Source: Paraburkholderia sp. BL21I4N1 | Lineage (GTDB): Bacteria; Pseudomonadota; Gammaproteobacteria; Burkholderiales; Burkholderiaceae | Reading direction: 5' to 3' | DNA: 64,000 nt | Assembly (NCBI RefSeq): GCF_002973525.1 | Contig: NZ_PVEN01000001.1 | Span: 124,001-188,000, forward strand | Part shown: piece after piece, positions 45,224 through 57,000 of the stretch | Numbering within the stretch: position 1 is the stretch's first letter | How the letters are laid out: each line of letters begins with the position of its first letter | Made by a program: the position numbers and the translations under genes | The notes under the pieces: generated by a model | What the model saw: only the letters and a program-made list of their open reading frames with translations | What the model was told of the DNA's origin: nothing | Databases searched by the model: none

Positions 45224-45307
45224 GGGTCGAGGACGGTAGCCAGTGGAGTGTCACATCATAGGGGCGTTACGCAGAGGCGGGGCTCTAGTTACGTCTCCGG
45301 GTTCGAC

Positions 45308-46948
45308 TTAGGCCATGGACCGCAGCTCGAAACGTTTGAGCTTGCCGGTTTCGGTGCGCGGCAGCGCGCCGACGAAGCTGATCACGCGCGGGTATTTATA
45401 CGGTGCCATGCTGTTTTTCACGAAATCCTGCAGCAGGGCGATCATTTGGGCGTCCGGCTCGTAACCGGGATTGAGCACCACGAACGCCTTGACGATTTGC
45501 CCGCGCGTGTCGTCGGGCACGCCGATCACGCCGCATTCGGCGACCGCTTCGTGTTGCAACAGCACGCTCTCCACTTCGGGACCGGAGATGTTGTAACCGG
45601 CGGAAACGATCATGTCGTCGGCGCGCGCCTGGTAGAACACGTAGCCGTCTTCGTCGAGATAGACCGAATCGCCCGGCAGATTCCAGCCGTCGCGCACGAA
45701 CTTCTGTTGCCGCTCGTCGGCGAGATAGCGGCAGCCGGTTGGGCCGCGCACCGCGAGTTTGCCGATCGTGCCAGGCGCGACCGGGTGCATGTCGTCGTCG
45801 ACAGCTTGCACGACGTAACCCGGCACCGCGCGGCCGATCGCGTGCGGGCGGATCGTGTCGCCCTGCGCGGAAATGAAAATGTGGATCAGCTCGGTGCCGC
45901 CAATGCCGTCGATCATGTCGATGCCGGTCGCGTCGTGCCACAAACGCCGCGTCGAATCAGGCAAGGCCTCGCCCGCCGAGACAGTTTTCTTCAACGTCGA
46001 TAGGTCGTGATGCGCGACGAGCGGCGCCATCTGCCGGTAGAACGTCGGCGCGGTGAACATCACGGTCGCGTGAAAACGTTCGACGGTTTGCAGCAACGTT
46101 TCCGGCGTCAGTTTTTCGATCAGCACCGTGGAGGCACCCGCGCGCAGCGGAAAGCACAACAACCCGCCCAACCCGAACGTGAACGCGAGCGGCGGCGTGC
46201 CGCAGAAGATATCGCTCGACGTCGGCTTCAGCACGTGACGCGGAAACAGATCGCACATAGCCACGACGTCGCGATGAAAGTGCATGCAGCCCTTCGGCGC
46301 GCCGGTCGTGCCGCTCGTGAAGGCGATCAGGCAGACGTCGTCGGCGGCGGTATCGCAGGCGGCGAAATCGTCGGGCTTGTTGATGGCCAGCGTATCGAGC
46401 GAATCGGCGGCGTCGTCGTGAAAGAGGCGCGTTTGCTTCAGGCCCGCGCAGTAGAACTCGTCGTGAGGATCGGTGCAGCGCGCCAGTTCCTCGGTCAGGC
46501 GCGCGTCGCACAACGCCGCGCCGACCTGCGCTTTCTCGATGATCTGCTTCAGTTCCTTGGCGCGCAGCAGCGGCATGGTCGGCACCACGACCAACCCGGC
46601 TTTCAGCGCCGCGAGCGCGGTGATTGCCATATGCAACGTGTTGGGGCCGCGCAGCAGTACCCGGTTGCCCGGCTGCAATCCCATTTCATCGACCAGCACG
46701 TGAGCGCTGCGATTCACCAGCGCGAGCAATTCGCCGTACGTGGTGGCGTGCGGCTTGCCGTCCTCTTCCGACCAGATCGCCGGATGATCCGCGTGGCCCG
46801 CTTCGATACTTCTGTCGAGCAGCTCCGTCGCGCAGTTCAGCCGCGCAGGGTAGGCCACGTCCGGGTTGTCCAGCAGAAAGACAGGCCATTGATCCTGCGG
46901 CGGAAGATTGTCGCGCGCGAAGGTATCGACGTGTGCTGACGGTTCCAT
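45308..46948 (-). CDS. 2-aminobenzoate-CoA ligase-like acyl-CoA synthetase
   Basis: 546 residues. The ATP-binding motif AFTSGTTGAPKG, the core GIGGTELIHIF, and the C-terminal YNISGPEVESVL and TETGKLKRFELR identify an ANL-family benzoate/2-aminobenzoate-CoA ligase. The start is ATG 46948 (or 46951), because GGAG sits six bases before the former. It activates the aromatic acid to the CoA thioester, the first step of the CoA-dependent anthranilate route. It is the last gene of the operon, about 120 bases after the Rid gene. Anthranilate as substrate is inferred from the operon. Confidence 0.85.
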   Translation of the reverse strand: MEPSAHVDTFARDNLPPQDQWPVFLLDNPDVAYPARLNCATELLDRSIEAGHADHPAIWSEEDGKPHATTYGELLALVNRSAHVLVDEMGLQPGNRVLLRGPNTLHMAITALAALKAGLVVVPTMPLLRAKELKQIIEKAQVGAALCDARLTEELARCTDPHDEFYCAGLKQTRLFHDDAADSLDTLAINKPDDFAACDTAADDVCLIAFTSGTTGAPKGCMHFHRDVVAMCDLFPRHVLKPTSSDIFCGTPPLAFTFGLGGLLCFPLRAGASTVLIEKLTPETLLQTVERFHATVMFTAPTFYRQMAPLVAHHDLSTLKKTVSAGEALPDSTRRLWHDATGIDMIDGIGGTELIHIFISAQGDTIRPHAIGRAVPGYVVQAVDDDMHPVAPGTIGKLAVRGPTGCRYLADERQQKFVRDGWNLPGDSVYLDEDGYVFYQARADDMIVSAGYNISGPEVESVLLQHEAVAECGVIGVPDDTRGQIVKAFVVLNPGYEPDAQMIALLQDFVKNSMAPYKYPRVISFVGALPRTETGKLKRFELRSMA

Positions 46949-47070
46949 CATGGTCTCCGGGGCGGTGTGCCGGCTGAATGCGCTGCGGTGGGCTTGGTGG
47001 GCTTTCTCGTGCTGCGTTTGCGTGTTGTTGCGTGCTGCTTGCGTGTTGCTTGCGTATGCGGCGTACGGCG

Positions 47071-47466
47071 TTACCGCGGAATCACCGCGGTCGCTTCGAT
47101 TTCGACCTTGGCTTCGTCTTCGATCAGCGCGACGACCTGCACCGCGCTCATCGCGATGTCGTAGTCGCCGATCAACTCGCGAAACGCGCGGCCAATGTCC
47201 TTCAGTGCCGCGAGGTATTCGCGTTTGTCCGTGACGTACCACGTCATTCGCACCAGATGCTCCGGTGTACCGCCCGCTTCGTGCAGTACGGCCATGACGT
47301 TCTTGAGCGCCTGGATGGCTTGGGCGGCGAAGTCGCTGGTCTGGAAGCGCGCCTGTTCGTCCCAGCCGATCTGGCCGGCGATGAACACTTGTGTGCCGGT
47401 GGCCGCGACGCCGTTCGCGTAGCCGCGCGGTTTGATCCAGCCGGCGGGGAGAAGAGCTTTTTTCAT
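47071..47466 (-). CDS. Rid-superfamily protein lacking the catalytic Arg
   Basis: 131 residues from [16 protein letters not shown]. Trimeric Rid/YjgF features are clear: IGWDEQARFQTSDFAAQAIQALKNVMAVLHEAGGT and the C-terminal VEIEATAV. At the site where enamine-deaminase members have an arginine (ARSxVEV), this protein has IAMSAVQVV, so that Arg is replaced by Met. It may act in the pathway without the usual deaminase chemistry. Its start overlaps the thioesterase stop by four bases (ATGA). Confidence 0.82.
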   Translation of the reverse strand: MKKALLPAGWIKPRGYANGVAATGTQVFIAGQIGWDEQARFQTSDFAAQAIQALKNVMAVLHEAGGTPEHLVRMTWYVTDKREYLAALKDIGRAFRELIGDYDIAMSAVQVVALIEDEAKVEIEATAVIPR

Positions 47467-47906
47467 GAGCGATGCGCCTCGATGGAGTCGGGCTGAGGGG
47501 CGAACGCCGCGAGCGCGCTCGCGATGTCCGGGGGAATGTCGATAGAGACGCCGCGTTCGAGCGACGTCGTCACCAGCACCTGTTTCGCGCGGAAACGGGT
47601 CTCGCCGTTGCAATGGCCAACAATCTCGATGGAGATGGAACGCCGGCCGATTGCCGCCACGTTGAGCGTTAGCGTGATCGTTTCGCCCATCTGACTCGGC
47701 CGCGAAAACTCGCAGTCGAGCTTGACGATCGGCAGGCCGACGCGGCGCTGACTAATCATCGTTGCGTAGTCGACGTGCAGGCCTTCGTTGAACCAGTCCT
47801 CGACCAGCGCGTTGGTCATCACCAGATACTGCGGAAAGAACACGATGCCCGCCGGGTCGCAGTGCGAGAAGCGGATACGCACGGGCCTTTCGAAAGACGC
47901 GTTCAT
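47463..47906 (-). CDS. Acyl-CoA thioesterase (4-hydroxybenzoyl-CoA type)
   Basis: 147 residues. The motif [13 protein letters not shown] carries the catalytic Asp (D17) exactly as in Pseudomonas 4-hydroxybenzoyl-CoA thioesterase, and a hotdog fold is expected. It would release CoA from an aromatic or ring-derived thioester, or clear dead-end products. Start and stop overlap both neighbours (ATGA). Confidence 0.87.
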   Translation of the reverse strand: MNASFERPVRIRFSHCDPAGIVFFPQYLVMTNALVEDWFNEGLHVDYATMISQRRVGLPIVKLDCEFSRPSQMGETITLTLNVAAIGRRSISIEIVGHCNGETRFRAKQVLVTTSLERGVSIDIPPDIASALAAFAPQPDSIEAHRS

Positions 47907-49111
47907 TTCGTATCACCCCGGGCGGCATCGGCGGCGCGCGCCTTCAACAGATCGCGGCCGATGATCAACTGCTGCACCTCGGTCGCGCCTTCGTAAATGC
48001 GCAGCGCGCGAATCTCGCGATACAGCATCTCGACCGCGGTGCCGCGCTGCACGCCCATGCCGCCGAAAAGTTGCACGGCCGCGTCGATCACCTGCTGCGC
48101 GCCTTCGCTGGCCTGCCACTTCGCCATGGCGGCTTCGCGCGTGACGTTGGCGCCCTGATCGCGCAACCAGGCGGCGCGGTAGACGAGCAGCGCGCTGCTG
48201 TCGATCGTCAATGCCATCTGTGCAAGCTTGGCTTGCGTCAGTTGAAAATCGCCGAGCGTCTGCCCGAACATTTTGCGCGACGCAGCGCGCGCAAGACCTT
48301 CCGCCATGGCATGACGCGCGAATCCCAGCGACGCGGCCGCCACCGACGTGCGGAAAATATCCAGCGTGCGCATTGCAAGTTTGAAACCCTCGCCCGGCGC
48401 GCCGAGCATCTGGCTGCGCGGCACGCGTGCGCCCGCGAAATGCAGGCGCGCGAGCGGATGCGGTGCGATCACGTCGATCCGTTCGGCGATCTCGAGCCCA
48501 GGTGTATCCGCGTCGACGATAAACGCGGTGATGCCGCGTGCGCCCGGCGCTTCGCCGGTTCTCGCGAACACCACGTAGAAATCCGCGATGCCGCCGTTCG
48601 AGATCCACGTCTTGTCGCCGTCGAGCACGTACGCGTCGCCGTCTTCGCGCGCGGACAGCGACATGGCTGCGACGTCCGATCCGGCCTCAGGCTCCGACAA
48701 TGCGAACGCGGCGAGCGCCGTGCCGTTGGCAACGCGCGGCAGGTAGCGCGTTTTTTGCTCATGCGTGCCGCCAAGCGAGATGGCGCCCGAACCGAGCCCC
48801 TGCATCGCCAACGCGAAGTCGGCCAGGCCGGAATGTTTGGCGAGCGTTTCGCGCAGCAGACAGACGGCGCGTGTGTCGATCGTATCGCCGTGGCCGCCGT
48901 AGGCCACGCCGCCCACGCCGTATTTCAGCCAACCGGCCACGCCGAGTTCACGCACCAGACGACGGCAGGTGGCGTCGACGTCGTCGTGCGATTCATGGCC
49001 GAGATTCGCCCGGCACCACGCTTCGATACCCGTGGCCAGTTCGCGGTGGCGCGGCTCGAAGAACGGCCACGCCAACGCGCTATGCAGATCCGTATGGTTG
49101 TCGGCGCTCAA
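47903..49111 (-). CDS. Acyl-CoA dehydrogenase
   Basis: 402 residues from TTG at 49111, chosen because GGGAG lies six bases before it and only one base separates it from the hydratase stop. Family features are [26 protein letters not shown], and the C-terminal [18 protein letters not shown] with a likely [12 protein letters not shown] loop. It oxidises an acyl-CoA in the lower pathway. It overlaps the thioesterase gene by four bases. Confidence 0.88.
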   Translation of the reverse strand: MSADNHTDLHSALAWPFFEPRHRELATGIEAWCRANLGHESHDDVDATCRRLVRELGVAGWLKYGVGGVAYGGHGDTIDTRAVCLLRETLAKHSGLADFALAMQGLGSGAISLGGTHEQKTRYLPRVANGTALAAFALSEPEAGSDVAAMSLSAREDGDAYVLDGDKTWISNGGIADFYVVFARTGEAPGARGITAFIVDADTPGLEIAERIDVIAPHPLARLHFAGARVPRSQMLGAPGEGFKLAMRTLDIFRTSVAAASLGFARHAMAEGLARAASRKMFGQTLGDFQLTQAKLAQMALTIDSSALLVYRAAWLRDQGANVTREAAMAKWQASEGAQQVIDAAVQLFGGMGVQRGTAVEMLYREIRALRIYEGATEVQQLIIGRDLLKARAADAARGDTK

Positions 49112-49112
49112 G

Positions 49113-49964
49113 TCAGTCTCCCTCGAACACGGGACGCGATTTCGCGGCAAACGCGCTGTACGCGCGCTCGAAGTCGCGCGTGCTCATGCAGATCGCCTGC
49201 GCTTGCGCTTCGGATTCGATCGCTTCGTCGATGCTCATGCTCCATTCCTGGTGCAGCATCTTCTTCGTGATGCCGTGCGCGAAAGTCGGGCCGGCGACCA
49301 GATCGGCGGCGAGTTTCCGCGCGTCTTCAAGCAGCGCGGCGGGATCGCACAGGCGGTTGTAGAAACCCCATGCGTGACCTTCTTCACCGCTTGCCGAGCG
49401 ACCCGTGAACAGCAATTCGGCGGCGCGTCCCTGACCGATGATGCGCGGCAGGATCGCGCAAGCGCCCATGTCGCAGCCGGCGAGGCCGACGCGCGAGAAC
49501 AGAAACGCGAGCTTGCTGCGGGCAGTCCCGAGGCGCATATCGGACGACATCGCGAGAATCGCGCCGGCGCCGGCGCAGACGCCGTCCACGGCGGCGATGA
49601 CGGGTTGCGGGCAATGGCGCATGGCTTTGACGAGGTCGCCGGTCATGCGCGTAAAGAGCAGCAATTCCGGCATCGGCAGATCGATCAGCGGGGCGATGAT
49701 GTCGTGTACGTCGCCGCCGGAGCAGAAGTTCTCTCCCGCGCCGTGAATCACCACGGCTTTGACGTCGGTCGCGTAGGTCAATTGACGGAACAGATCGCGC
49801 AACTCCGCATACGACTCGAAGGTCAGCGGGTTCTTGCGCTCGGGGCGGTTCAGCGTGATCGTCGCGACCTTGTCGGCGACGTGCCAACCGAAGTGTTGGG
49901 CTTCGTAACCGGCGAGCGTCAGGCGGTTGCCGGCCAGCAGCGCGTCGGCGTTGGATCGTGTCAT
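49113..49964 (-). CDS. Enoyl-CoA hydratase/isomerase
   Basis: 283 residues. Crotonase features are [11 protein letters not shown] and [18 protein letters not shown], the oxyanion-hole regions, plus [18 protein letters not shown]. It hydrates or opens a ring-derived CoA thioester in the anthranilate route. It follows the MarR gene in the operon. Confidence 0.88.
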   Translation of the reverse strand: MTRSNADALLAGNRLTLAGYEAQHFGWHVADKVATITLNRPERKNPLTFESYAELRDLFRQLTYATDVKAVVIHGAGENFCSGGDVHDIIAPLIDLPMPELLLFTRMTGDLVKAMRHCPQPVIAAVDGVCAGAGAILAMSSDMRLGTARSKLAFLFSRVGLAGCDMGACAILPRIIGQGRAAELLFTGRSASGEEGHAWGFYNRLCDPAALLEDARKLAADLVAGPTFAHGITKKMLHQEWSMSIDEAIESEAQAQAICMSTRDFERAYSAFAAKSRPVFEGD

Positions 49965-49992
49965 GGGTGTCTCCAGGGGCGGCGGTGCGGGG

Positions 49993-50550
49993 TCAGTCTT
50001 TCAGCGTGTCGAGCAAGTGTTGCTTGAGCTTGCCGAGACGTTGATGGGTCCGCGATTTTTCGTCGAGGCTCAGGCCGCCGAACAGTTCGACCACCCACTG
50101 TTCGTGCGCGACCGCCATCCGGTCGAATGCCTTGCGGCCGGCGGGCGTCAGGCACACGCTGATCGAACGGCGATCGTTCGGATCGTTGTCGCGCGAAACG
50201 AGGCCCTCTTTTTCGAGCTGGTCCGTAATGCCGGTGACGTTGCCACCCGTCACCATCAAACGGCGCGACAACTCTGTCATCTTCAGGCCTTCGGGATGAC
50301 GTTCGAGTTGCGCCATCAGATCGAAACGGGGCAACGTTGTGTCGAATTCGTTACGCAAGCGCTTGCGTAGTTCGGCCTGCACGAGATTGGTGGTGGTCAG
50401 CATGCGCAGCCACAAACGCAGACCCATGTGGCTATCGGCGCCCGTGCTCATTTCGAGGTCCACGACGTTCTCCGCGGGTTTGGCGACGCCTTTGCGCGGC
50501 GGTTTCGACTCGCTGGCCGCCGTTTTCTTGAGGTTCGTTGACTTGGTCAC
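49993..50550 (-). CDS. MarR-family regulator of the anthranilate operon
   Basis: 185 residues from GTG at 50550, whose GTGA overlaps the stop of the SDR gene. Its winged helix is seen in [38 protein letters not shown]. It is inside the operon it probably represses; repression is likely to be released by a CoA-thioester, as for other MarR regulators of aromatic-CoA routes (inference). Confidence 0.88.
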   Translation of the reverse strand: MTKSTNLKKTAASESKPPRKGVAKPAENVVDLEMSTGADSHMGLRLWLRMLTTTNLVQAELRKRLRNEFDTTLPRFDLMAQLERHPEGLKMTELSRRLMVTGGNVTGITDQLEKEGLVSRDNDPNDRRSISVCLTPAGRKAFDRMAVAHEQWVVELFGGLSLDEKSRTHQRLGKLKQHLLDTLKD

Positions 50551-51329
50551 ATGACTTCTCCACCGGAGATGGAAAGGGATTGCCCCGTGATTGCGTCCGA
50601 ACCGGGCTGGCACAGCCAGAGCACGGCGTCGGCGACTTGTTGCGGACTCACGAAGCGGCGTTGTGGATTCGAGCGCAGCAAGGTGTCGCGCGCCTGTTGT
50701 TCGGTGCGCGAGGTCTTGCTGGTGATCTGTTCGAGCGATGCGTGCAGCAGTTCGGTTTCCGTGTAGCCGGGGCAGACGGCGTTGACGGTGATGCCTCTGG
50801 TCGCGACTTCGAGCGCGAGCGAGCGGGTCAGGCCGATCACGCCGTGTTTCGCGGCGCAGTAGGCGGCCACGTACGCGTAACCGATTTGTCCTGCCGTACT
50901 GGCGACGTTGACGATCCGCCCGCGACCACGTTCGAGCATGCCGGGCAACACGGCGCGCGTGCCGAGGAAAACGCCGGTGAGGTTCACGTCGAGCATGCGC
51001 TGCCATAGGGCCGTGTCGGTGTGCGTGAACGGCGCGGCCTGTGCCTGACCGGCGTTGTTGACGAGAATGTCCACTGCGCCCGCTTGGGCGAATGCATTCG
51101 CGACGGACTCTTCCTGCGTGACATCCACGCAGATGCAGGCCACGTCACCGAGCTCTTCGCATTGTTCCCGCTGCGCCGCCAGTCGTTCCGCGTTGCGGCC
51201 CATCAGCGTGACGCGCGCGCCCGCGCGCAGCAGCGTTTGCGCCACGGCCGCGCCGATACCGCTGCCGCCGCCGGTCACCACCGCATGGTGTCCGGCGAGC
51301 GTTGTGGAGTGGGACGTGGCTGTATTCAC
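50547..51329 (-). CDS. 3-hydroxyacyl-CoA dehydrogenase-type SDR
   Basis: 260 residues from GTG at 51329 overlapping the stop of the monooxygenase gene (GTGA); GGAGG is upstream. SDR motifs: [17 protein letters not shown] Ser region and YCAAK with Tyr/Lys. In this operon it probably oxidises a 3-hydroxyacyl-CoA intermediate. Confidence 0.88.
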   Translation of the reverse strand: MNTATSHSTTLAGHHAVVTGGGSGIGAAVAQTLLRAGARVTLMGRNAERLAAQREQCEELGDVACICVDVTQEESVANAFAQAGAVDILVNNAGQAQAAPFTHTDTALWQRMLDVNLTGVFLGTRAVLPGMLERGRGRIVNVASTAGQIGYAYVAAYCAAKHGVIGLTRSLALEVATRGITVNAVCPGYTETELLHASLEQITSKTSRTEQQARDTLLRSNPQRRFVSPQQVADAVLWLCQPGSDAITGQSLSISGGEVM

Positions 51330-53698
51330 GTGATGCCCTCCGCGCGTTGCGCGCGTTCTTGCGGCGAGAGACCGGCGTTCGCGGCGGCTTGAGCGCGCTC
51401 GCGTTCCAGATTGCGTTCGAGTTGGGACTTTGCTGCCGTGTAGGGTTTGGGCCACATCACATCGAAATAACCTATTTTTGCGGCCTCATTCAGTGTCCAC
51501 GCCGGATTCGCCAGATGCGGGCGCGCTATCGCGCACAAATCCGCACGGCCCGCCGCGATGATGCTGTTGACGTGATCCGCTTCGGAGATCGCGCCGACCG
51601 CGATCGTTGCGATGCCGGCTTCGTTACGCACGCGGTCGGCGAATGGCGTCTGGAACATGCGGCCGTAGACCGGCTTTTCCGCTTTGCTGACCTGACCCGA
51701 CGACACGTCGATCATGTCGGCGCCGGCGGCTTTGAACGCGCGTGCGATTTGCACGGCGTCGTTGGGTGTCGTGCCGCCTTCGACCCAATCGTTCGCGGAA
51801 ATCCGCACGGAAATCGGCTTGTCTTGCGGCCACACCGCGCGGATCGCTTTAAAGATTTGCAGCGGATAACGCAGCCGGTTTTCAAGCGAGCCGCCGTATT
51901 CGTCGGTACGCTGATTGGTTAGCGGCGACAGGAAGCTCGACAGGAAATAGCCGTGTGCGCAGTGCAATTCGAGCCAGTCGAAACCAGCCTCTGCGGACAT
52001 TCGGGTCGCGCGAACGAATTGCGCTTCGATCTCGCGCAACTCCTCGGGCGTGGCTTCGTGCGAATGCTGACTGACGCCCGGCAGATACTGCTGCGGCGAC
52101 GCCGAGACGAGCGGCCAGTTGCCGTCGGCGAGCGGTTGATCGATGCCTTCCCACGCCACGCGTGTCGAGCCTTTCGCGCCGGAATGGCCGAGCTGAATGC
52201 CGATCTTCGCGTCCGACTGGCCATGCACGAGATCGACGATGCGCTTCCATGCGTTCAGATGTTCGGGCGTATACATGCCGGGGCAAGCGGGCGTGATGCG
52301 CGCTTCGGGCGACACGCAGGTCATTTCCGTCATGACGAGCGCGGCGCCGCCCATGGCGCGCGCGCCGAGGTGCATCAGGTGATAGTCGCCGGCAATGCCG
52401 TCGACGGCCGAGTATTGCGCCATCGGTGACACCACCACGCGGTTTTTCAGCGTCACGCCGCGCAGCGTGAAGGGCGTAAACATCGGTGGAACGGAATGTT
52501 TTTCGGGCGCGCGTTGTACGCCCGAACGCTCGGCAAGCCAGTCTTCGAATCCCGACAGATACGCCGCGTCGCGTTCACGCAGGTTCTCGTGCGAGATGCG
52601 TTGCGAGCGCGTGAGCAGCGAATACGCGAACTGTTCGGGCTCGAACGCCGTGTAACGGTCGACGTGCTCGAACCACTCGGTCGAATTGCGCGCGGCGTTC
52701 TGAATCCGCAGGACGTCGATGCTGCGTACGTCGGTGTAGTGCTGCAACGCGGCGGGCAGGTCACCCGGATGCGCGCCGATGCTGTTGGCGAGTTCGATCG
52801 AATCTTCGAGCGCGAGTTTGGTACCCGAGCCGATCGAGAAGTGCGCGGTGTGCGCGGCGTCGCCCATCAGCACGACCGGCGTTTGCGAGCCGTCTGGGTT
52901 GTGGCGCCAGTGAACCCATTCTTCGTTGACGACGCGCGGAAAGCGGATCCATTGCGACGAGCCGCGCAAATGCGAGGCGTTCGACAGCAGTGGATTGCCG
53001 TCCAGGTACTTGGCGAACAGCTTCTCGCAGAAGGCGATGCTGTCTTCCTTACTCATTTCGTCGAGGCCGGCGGCGCGCCACACGCGCTCCGGCGCTTCGA
53101 CGATGAACGTGGAGGTCTGATCGTCAAAGCGATATGCGTGGGCCTGGAACCAGCCGAATTCGGTTTCTTCGAACGCGAAGGTGAAGGCGTCGAACAGTTT
53201 TTGGGTGCCGAGCCAGACGAAGCGGCAATCGCGCATGTCGATGGCGGGCCGATACGTGGCCGCGTACTGTTGACGGACCGCGCTGTTGGCGCCGTCGCAG
53301 GCGACGATCAGGTCGGCTTCGTAGACGGTGTCGTCGGTGACCTGGGTTTCGAACACCAGTTTGACGCCGAGCGCCTCGCAGCGCGCCTGCAGGATATTCA
53401 ACAGACGCTTACGGCCGATGCCGCAGAAGCCGTGGCCCGACGAGCGGATCTGCTCGCCGCGGAAGTTGATCTCGATGTCGTCCCAGTGGTTGAACGCCTC
53501 GAGGATCGCGTCGGCGCTAGGCGCGTCTGCCGCACGCAGATTGCCGAGCGTCTGGTCGGAGAACACGACACCCCAGCCGAAGGTGTCGTACGGGCGGTTG
53601 CGCTCCACGACGGTGACTTCGTAGGCCGGGTTCCTGCCCTTCATCAACAGGCCGAAGTACAACCCGGCCGGGCCGCCGCCGATGCAGACGATGCGCAT
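51326..53698 (-). CDS. 2-aminobenzoyl-CoA monooxygenase/reductase (or salicylyl-CoA 5-hydroxylase)
   Basis: 790 residues, two fused domains. N-terminal flavin monooxygenase: GGGPAG (7-12) and GDAAH (279-283); from about 405 an Old Yellow Enzyme-type reductase begins ([11 protein letters not shown], residues 405-413; [13 protein letters not shown]). This is the layout of the bifunctional enzyme that hydroxylates 2-aminobenzoyl-CoA at C5 and then reduces the ring. A close relative acts on salicylyl-CoA. It is the first gene of a head-to-tail overlapped operon with ligase, thioesterase, Rid, hydratase and dehydrogenase genes, which favours anthranilate. It starts at MRIVCIGGG, preceded by TTGGAG. 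Confidence 0.9.
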   Translation of the reverse strand: MRIVCIGGGPAGLYFGLLMKGRNPAYEVTVVERNRPYDTFGWGVVFSDQTLGNLRAADAPSADAILEAFNHWDDIEINFRGEQIRSSGHGFCGIGRKRLLNILQARCEALGVKLVFETQVTDDTVYEADLIVACDGANSAVRQQYAATYRPAIDMRDCRFVWLGTQKLFDAFTFAFEETEFGWFQAHAYRFDDQTSTFIVEAPERVWRAAGLDEMSKEDSIAFCEKLFAKYLDGNPLLSNASHLRGSSQWIRFPRVVNEEWVHWRHNPDGSQTPVVLMGDAAHTAHFSIGSGTKLALEDSIELANSIGAHPGDLPAALQHYTDVRSIDVLRIQNAARNSTEWFEHVDRYTAFEPEQFAYSLLTRSQRISHENLRERDAAYLSGFEDWLAERSGVQRAPEKHSVPPMFTPFTLRGVTLKNRVVVSPMAQYSAVDGIAGDYHLMHLGARAMGGAALVMTEMTCVSPEARITPACPGMYTPEHLNAWKRIVDLVHGQSDAKIGIQLGHSGAKGSTRVAWEGIDQPLADGNWPLVSASPQQYLPGVSQHSHEATPEELREIEAQFVRATRMSAEAGFDWLELHCAHGYFLSSFLSPLTNQRTDEYGGSLENRLRYPLQIFKAIRAVWPQDKPISVRISANDWVEGGTTPNDAVQIARAFKAAGADMIDVSSGQVSKAEKPVYGRMFQTPFADRVRNEAGIATIAVGAISEADHVNSIIAAGRADLCAIARPHLANPAWTLNEAAKIGYFDVMWPKPYTAAKSQLERNLERERAQAAANAGLSPQERAQRAEGIT

Positions 53699-53731
53699 GC
53701 TTGTTCTCCAAGGTGGATTCCGCTTGGAGAT

Positions 53732-53760
53732 AATTTAGGCTTAGATATTTTAGATGTCAA
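53732..53760 (-). promoter_or_regulatory. Sigma-70 promoter of the anthranilate operon
   Basis: On the minus strand: consensus -35 TTGACA (53760-53755), 17-base spacer and -10 TAAATT (53737-53732), giving a leader of about 27 bases to the ATG. TTAGAT repeats at 53741-53746 and 53750-53755 overlap the core and are candidates for a MarR operator. Confidence 0.75.
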
Positions 53761-54002
53761 GTAAATGTGGGGGGTGAACGGTCGGAATCTGGCGAAGTCG
53801 GTGACGGCGGGCCGTCAGCGTCTGCTGGGAATGAGTCTGCTGCCCGGCAAAAATGAAAGTGTCCCTCGCCCTCGTCATGGAGGCTTCCCTGACGGGGAGT
53901 GCCGAAACGGTCAAAGCCTTCTCAGATATGGCTAGAGACGCATTTATTCGGTTGCGCACGACACCCAGCCTGGGACAAATCAACCCGCTAAGAAAGGCTC
54001 GT
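53761..54002. other. Gene-free gap upstream of the anthranilate promoter
   Basis: About 240 bases between the anthranilate promoter and the end of the oxidoreductase gene. Short frames exist on both strands, but neither has a convincing start signal or a recognised domain. No terminator hairpin stands out. Confidence 0.5.
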
Positions 54003-57000
54003 TCACAACCGCGCCACAGCCGCCGCCGCACCCCCATTCCCCACCTCCCGATACTCCCCCATCCACCTCTCCCGCTTCTCCTTCGCCGCCTGCATCTTCC
54101 TTTCCTTCACATGCCCGAACCCGCTGATCTCTTCGGGCAGTTTCGCCAGCTTCATTGCCAGGTCGAACCGCTCGTTGTCCAGCGTCGTCGAAAACGCTTC
54201 GACCATCGCGATGTACTGCTCGATCAACGCGCGTTCGCTTCGGCGTTCTTCCGTCTTACCGAACAGATCGAACGCACCACCGCGCAAGAACTTGAATTTC
54301 GCCAGCAAACGAAACGCCGAGTACATCCACGGACCGAAACGCTGCTTCTTCAGATGCCCGTGCTCGTCGCGTTTCGCCAGCAACGGCGGCGCAAGATAAA
54401 ACGATAGTGTGTAGTCGCGGCCAGGCTCGCCTTCGAACTGCTCGCGGAGTTTGTCCAGGTACGCCGGATCGGCATAAAGACGCGCGACCTCGTACTCGTC
54501 CTTATAGGCCATCAATTTCGCGAGATTACGCGCAACGACCGGCGTAAGCCGAAGTCGCGCACCAGCGGCCAGTGTCGTTTCCGTCGCACGAATCAATGCC
54601 ACCGTCGTCGCATAACGCGCCGCGTAACGTTCGTTCTGATAGAGACGCAATCGCGCGGTCTGATTCTCGATCACGCGGTCCAGCGTTTCCGGCATTTGCA
54701 CGACAATCGCCTGTTGCCGGTTGGCGTGAGGCATGTACGCATGCGCGCCCGCTTCGCCATGTTGTGCGATATAGCGGCCCCATTCGAAGGCCAGCAGGTT
54801 CTTCTCGACCGCAACCGCGTTGAGTTCGAAAGCACGATGGAGGCTCTCATAACCGACCGGCAGCCAGCCGCGCTGCCAGACAAAACCCAGCAGCAACGGA
54901 TTCGAATACAGCGTGTCGCCCAGCAAGCTCAACGCGAGGCGGTTCGCGTCGATGAAATCGCAGTCGTCGCCAATTGCGCCGCGCAGATCATCGCGCGTCT
55001 GATCGGCAGGGAACTGCCACTGCGGATCGCGCACGAACTCCGCGGTCGGTGTGGCGCCGTTGTTGATCGCGGCTTTCGTGACGCCACGCTGGGTACGGGC
55101 GAGCACATCCGGGGACGCAGAAACGATCGCGTCGCAGCCGATGATCAGCCGCGCCTCGCCGGTCGCGATTCGCGTTGCGTGCAACTGGTCGGGCGTCGCC
55201 GCGATCTGCACGTGGCTGAGCACGGCACCGCCTTTCTGCGCCAGCCCCGTCATGTCGAGCACGCTAACGCCTTTGCTTTCGAGGTGCGCAGCCATACCGA
55301 GCAGGCCGCCCATCGTCACCACACCGGTCCCACCGACACCCGTTACCAGCACGCCGTAGGGTTTGGCAAGCGGCAGCGCGACAGGGCGCGGCAGCGCGGA
55401 AAAATCGGGCAATTCGCGCTGCGACGAAAGCGGCGCGGGCTTCCTGAGTTGCGCGCCTTCCGCCGTCACGAAGCTCGGACAGAAACCAGTCACGCACGAA
55501 AAGTCCTTGTTGCAAGACGACTGGTTGATCTTGCGTTTCGTACCGAGCGGCGTCGCCAACGGTTCGACGGACAGGCAGTTCGACTGCACGGAGCAATCGC
55601 CGCAACCCTCGCACACGGCGTCGTTGATGAACGCGCGTTTTGCCGGATCGGGATAGGTGCCGCGTTTGCGCCGCCGGCGTTTTTCGGTCGCGCAGGTCTG
55701 GTCGTAGATCAGGATCGTCGTGCCTGAAACCTCGCGCAACTCGCGCTGGAGCCGATCGAGTTCCTCGCGGTGATGCACGGTGACGCCTTCCGGAAGACGC
55801 ACGCTCGCATCGTATTTCGCGGGATCGTCGGTCACGATCAGGATGCGCTTCGCGCCTTCTGCTGCCACCTGGAACGCGATGCGCGGCACCGTCAGCACGC
55901 CGTCCACCGGTTGGCCGCCGGTCATCGCCACGGCATCGTTGTAGAGCAGCTTGTAGGTGACCGTCGCGCTTGCCGCGATCGACGCGCGTATCGCCAGCAA
56001 GCCGGAGTGGAAATACGTGCCGTCGCCGAGATTGACGAACACGTGCCGCTCGTTCGTGAAGTGCATCTGGCCCATCCACGCGACGCCTTCTCCGCCCATC
56101 TGGCTGAACGTTTCGGTATCGCGGTCCATCCACATCGACATGTAATGGCAGCCGATGCCGGCCAGCGCGCGCGAGCCGGGTGGAACGCGGGTCGACGTAT
56201 TGTGCGGGCAGCCCGAGCAGAACCACGGCTGCCGCTGCGTTACCGCGCGCGGCGTGGCGGCTTCGCGTTCCTTGGCTTCGATAATCGCGACGCGCGCCTC
56301 GATACCAGCGCGCACGTCGTCCGGTAGACTGAAGCGGGCAAGACGCCGCGCGATCGCCTTCGCGATCAACGCAGGGGACAGTTCGCCGTGCGACTGCAAC
56401 AGCGCCTGACCGCGCGGCACCGACCATTCGCCGCCTTCGTCGTCGCGCTGGTCGAACTTGCCGAACACCTTGGGACGCACGTCGTCGCGCCAGTTGTACA
56501 GCTCTTCCTTCAATGCGTATTCGAGGATCTGGCGTTTCTCCTCGACCACGAGAATCTCGTCGAGACCGGTGGCGAAGTCGCGGGCATTCTGCGCGTCGAG
56601 CGGCCACACGCAACCCACCTTCAGCAGGCGAATGCCGACGCGGGCACAGGTTGCCTCGTCGAGCGACAGATCGGCCAGCGCCTGGCGCACGTCGAGATAC
56701 GCCTTGCCCGCCGTCATGATGCCGAGCCGAGGCGTGGGGCTATCGATCACCACGCGATTCAGCTTGTTCGCGCGAACATACGCGAGCGCGGCGTACCACT
56801 TGTAGTCGAGCAGACGCGCTTCCTGCGCGAGCGGCGGATCGGGCCAGCGGATGTTGAGTCCGCCTTCGGGCATCTCGAAGTCGTCGGGCAGAACGATCTG
56901 CAGACGTTCCGGATCGATCTCGATCGACGCGCTCGATTCCACCACGTCGGTCACGCATTTCATCGCGACCCACAGGCCCGCGTACCGGCTCATCGCCCAG

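Noticed and set aside
53750..54407. Opposing short frames in the gap between the oxidoreductase and anthranilate genes
   Set aside because: No ribosome site, no recognised domain, and both run into neighbouring genes or promoter sequence.
55264..56613. Second minus-strand frame of about 450 codons inside the oxidoreductase gene
   Set aside because: Arg-rich shadow in another frame of a gene with clear TPP and Cys motifs.
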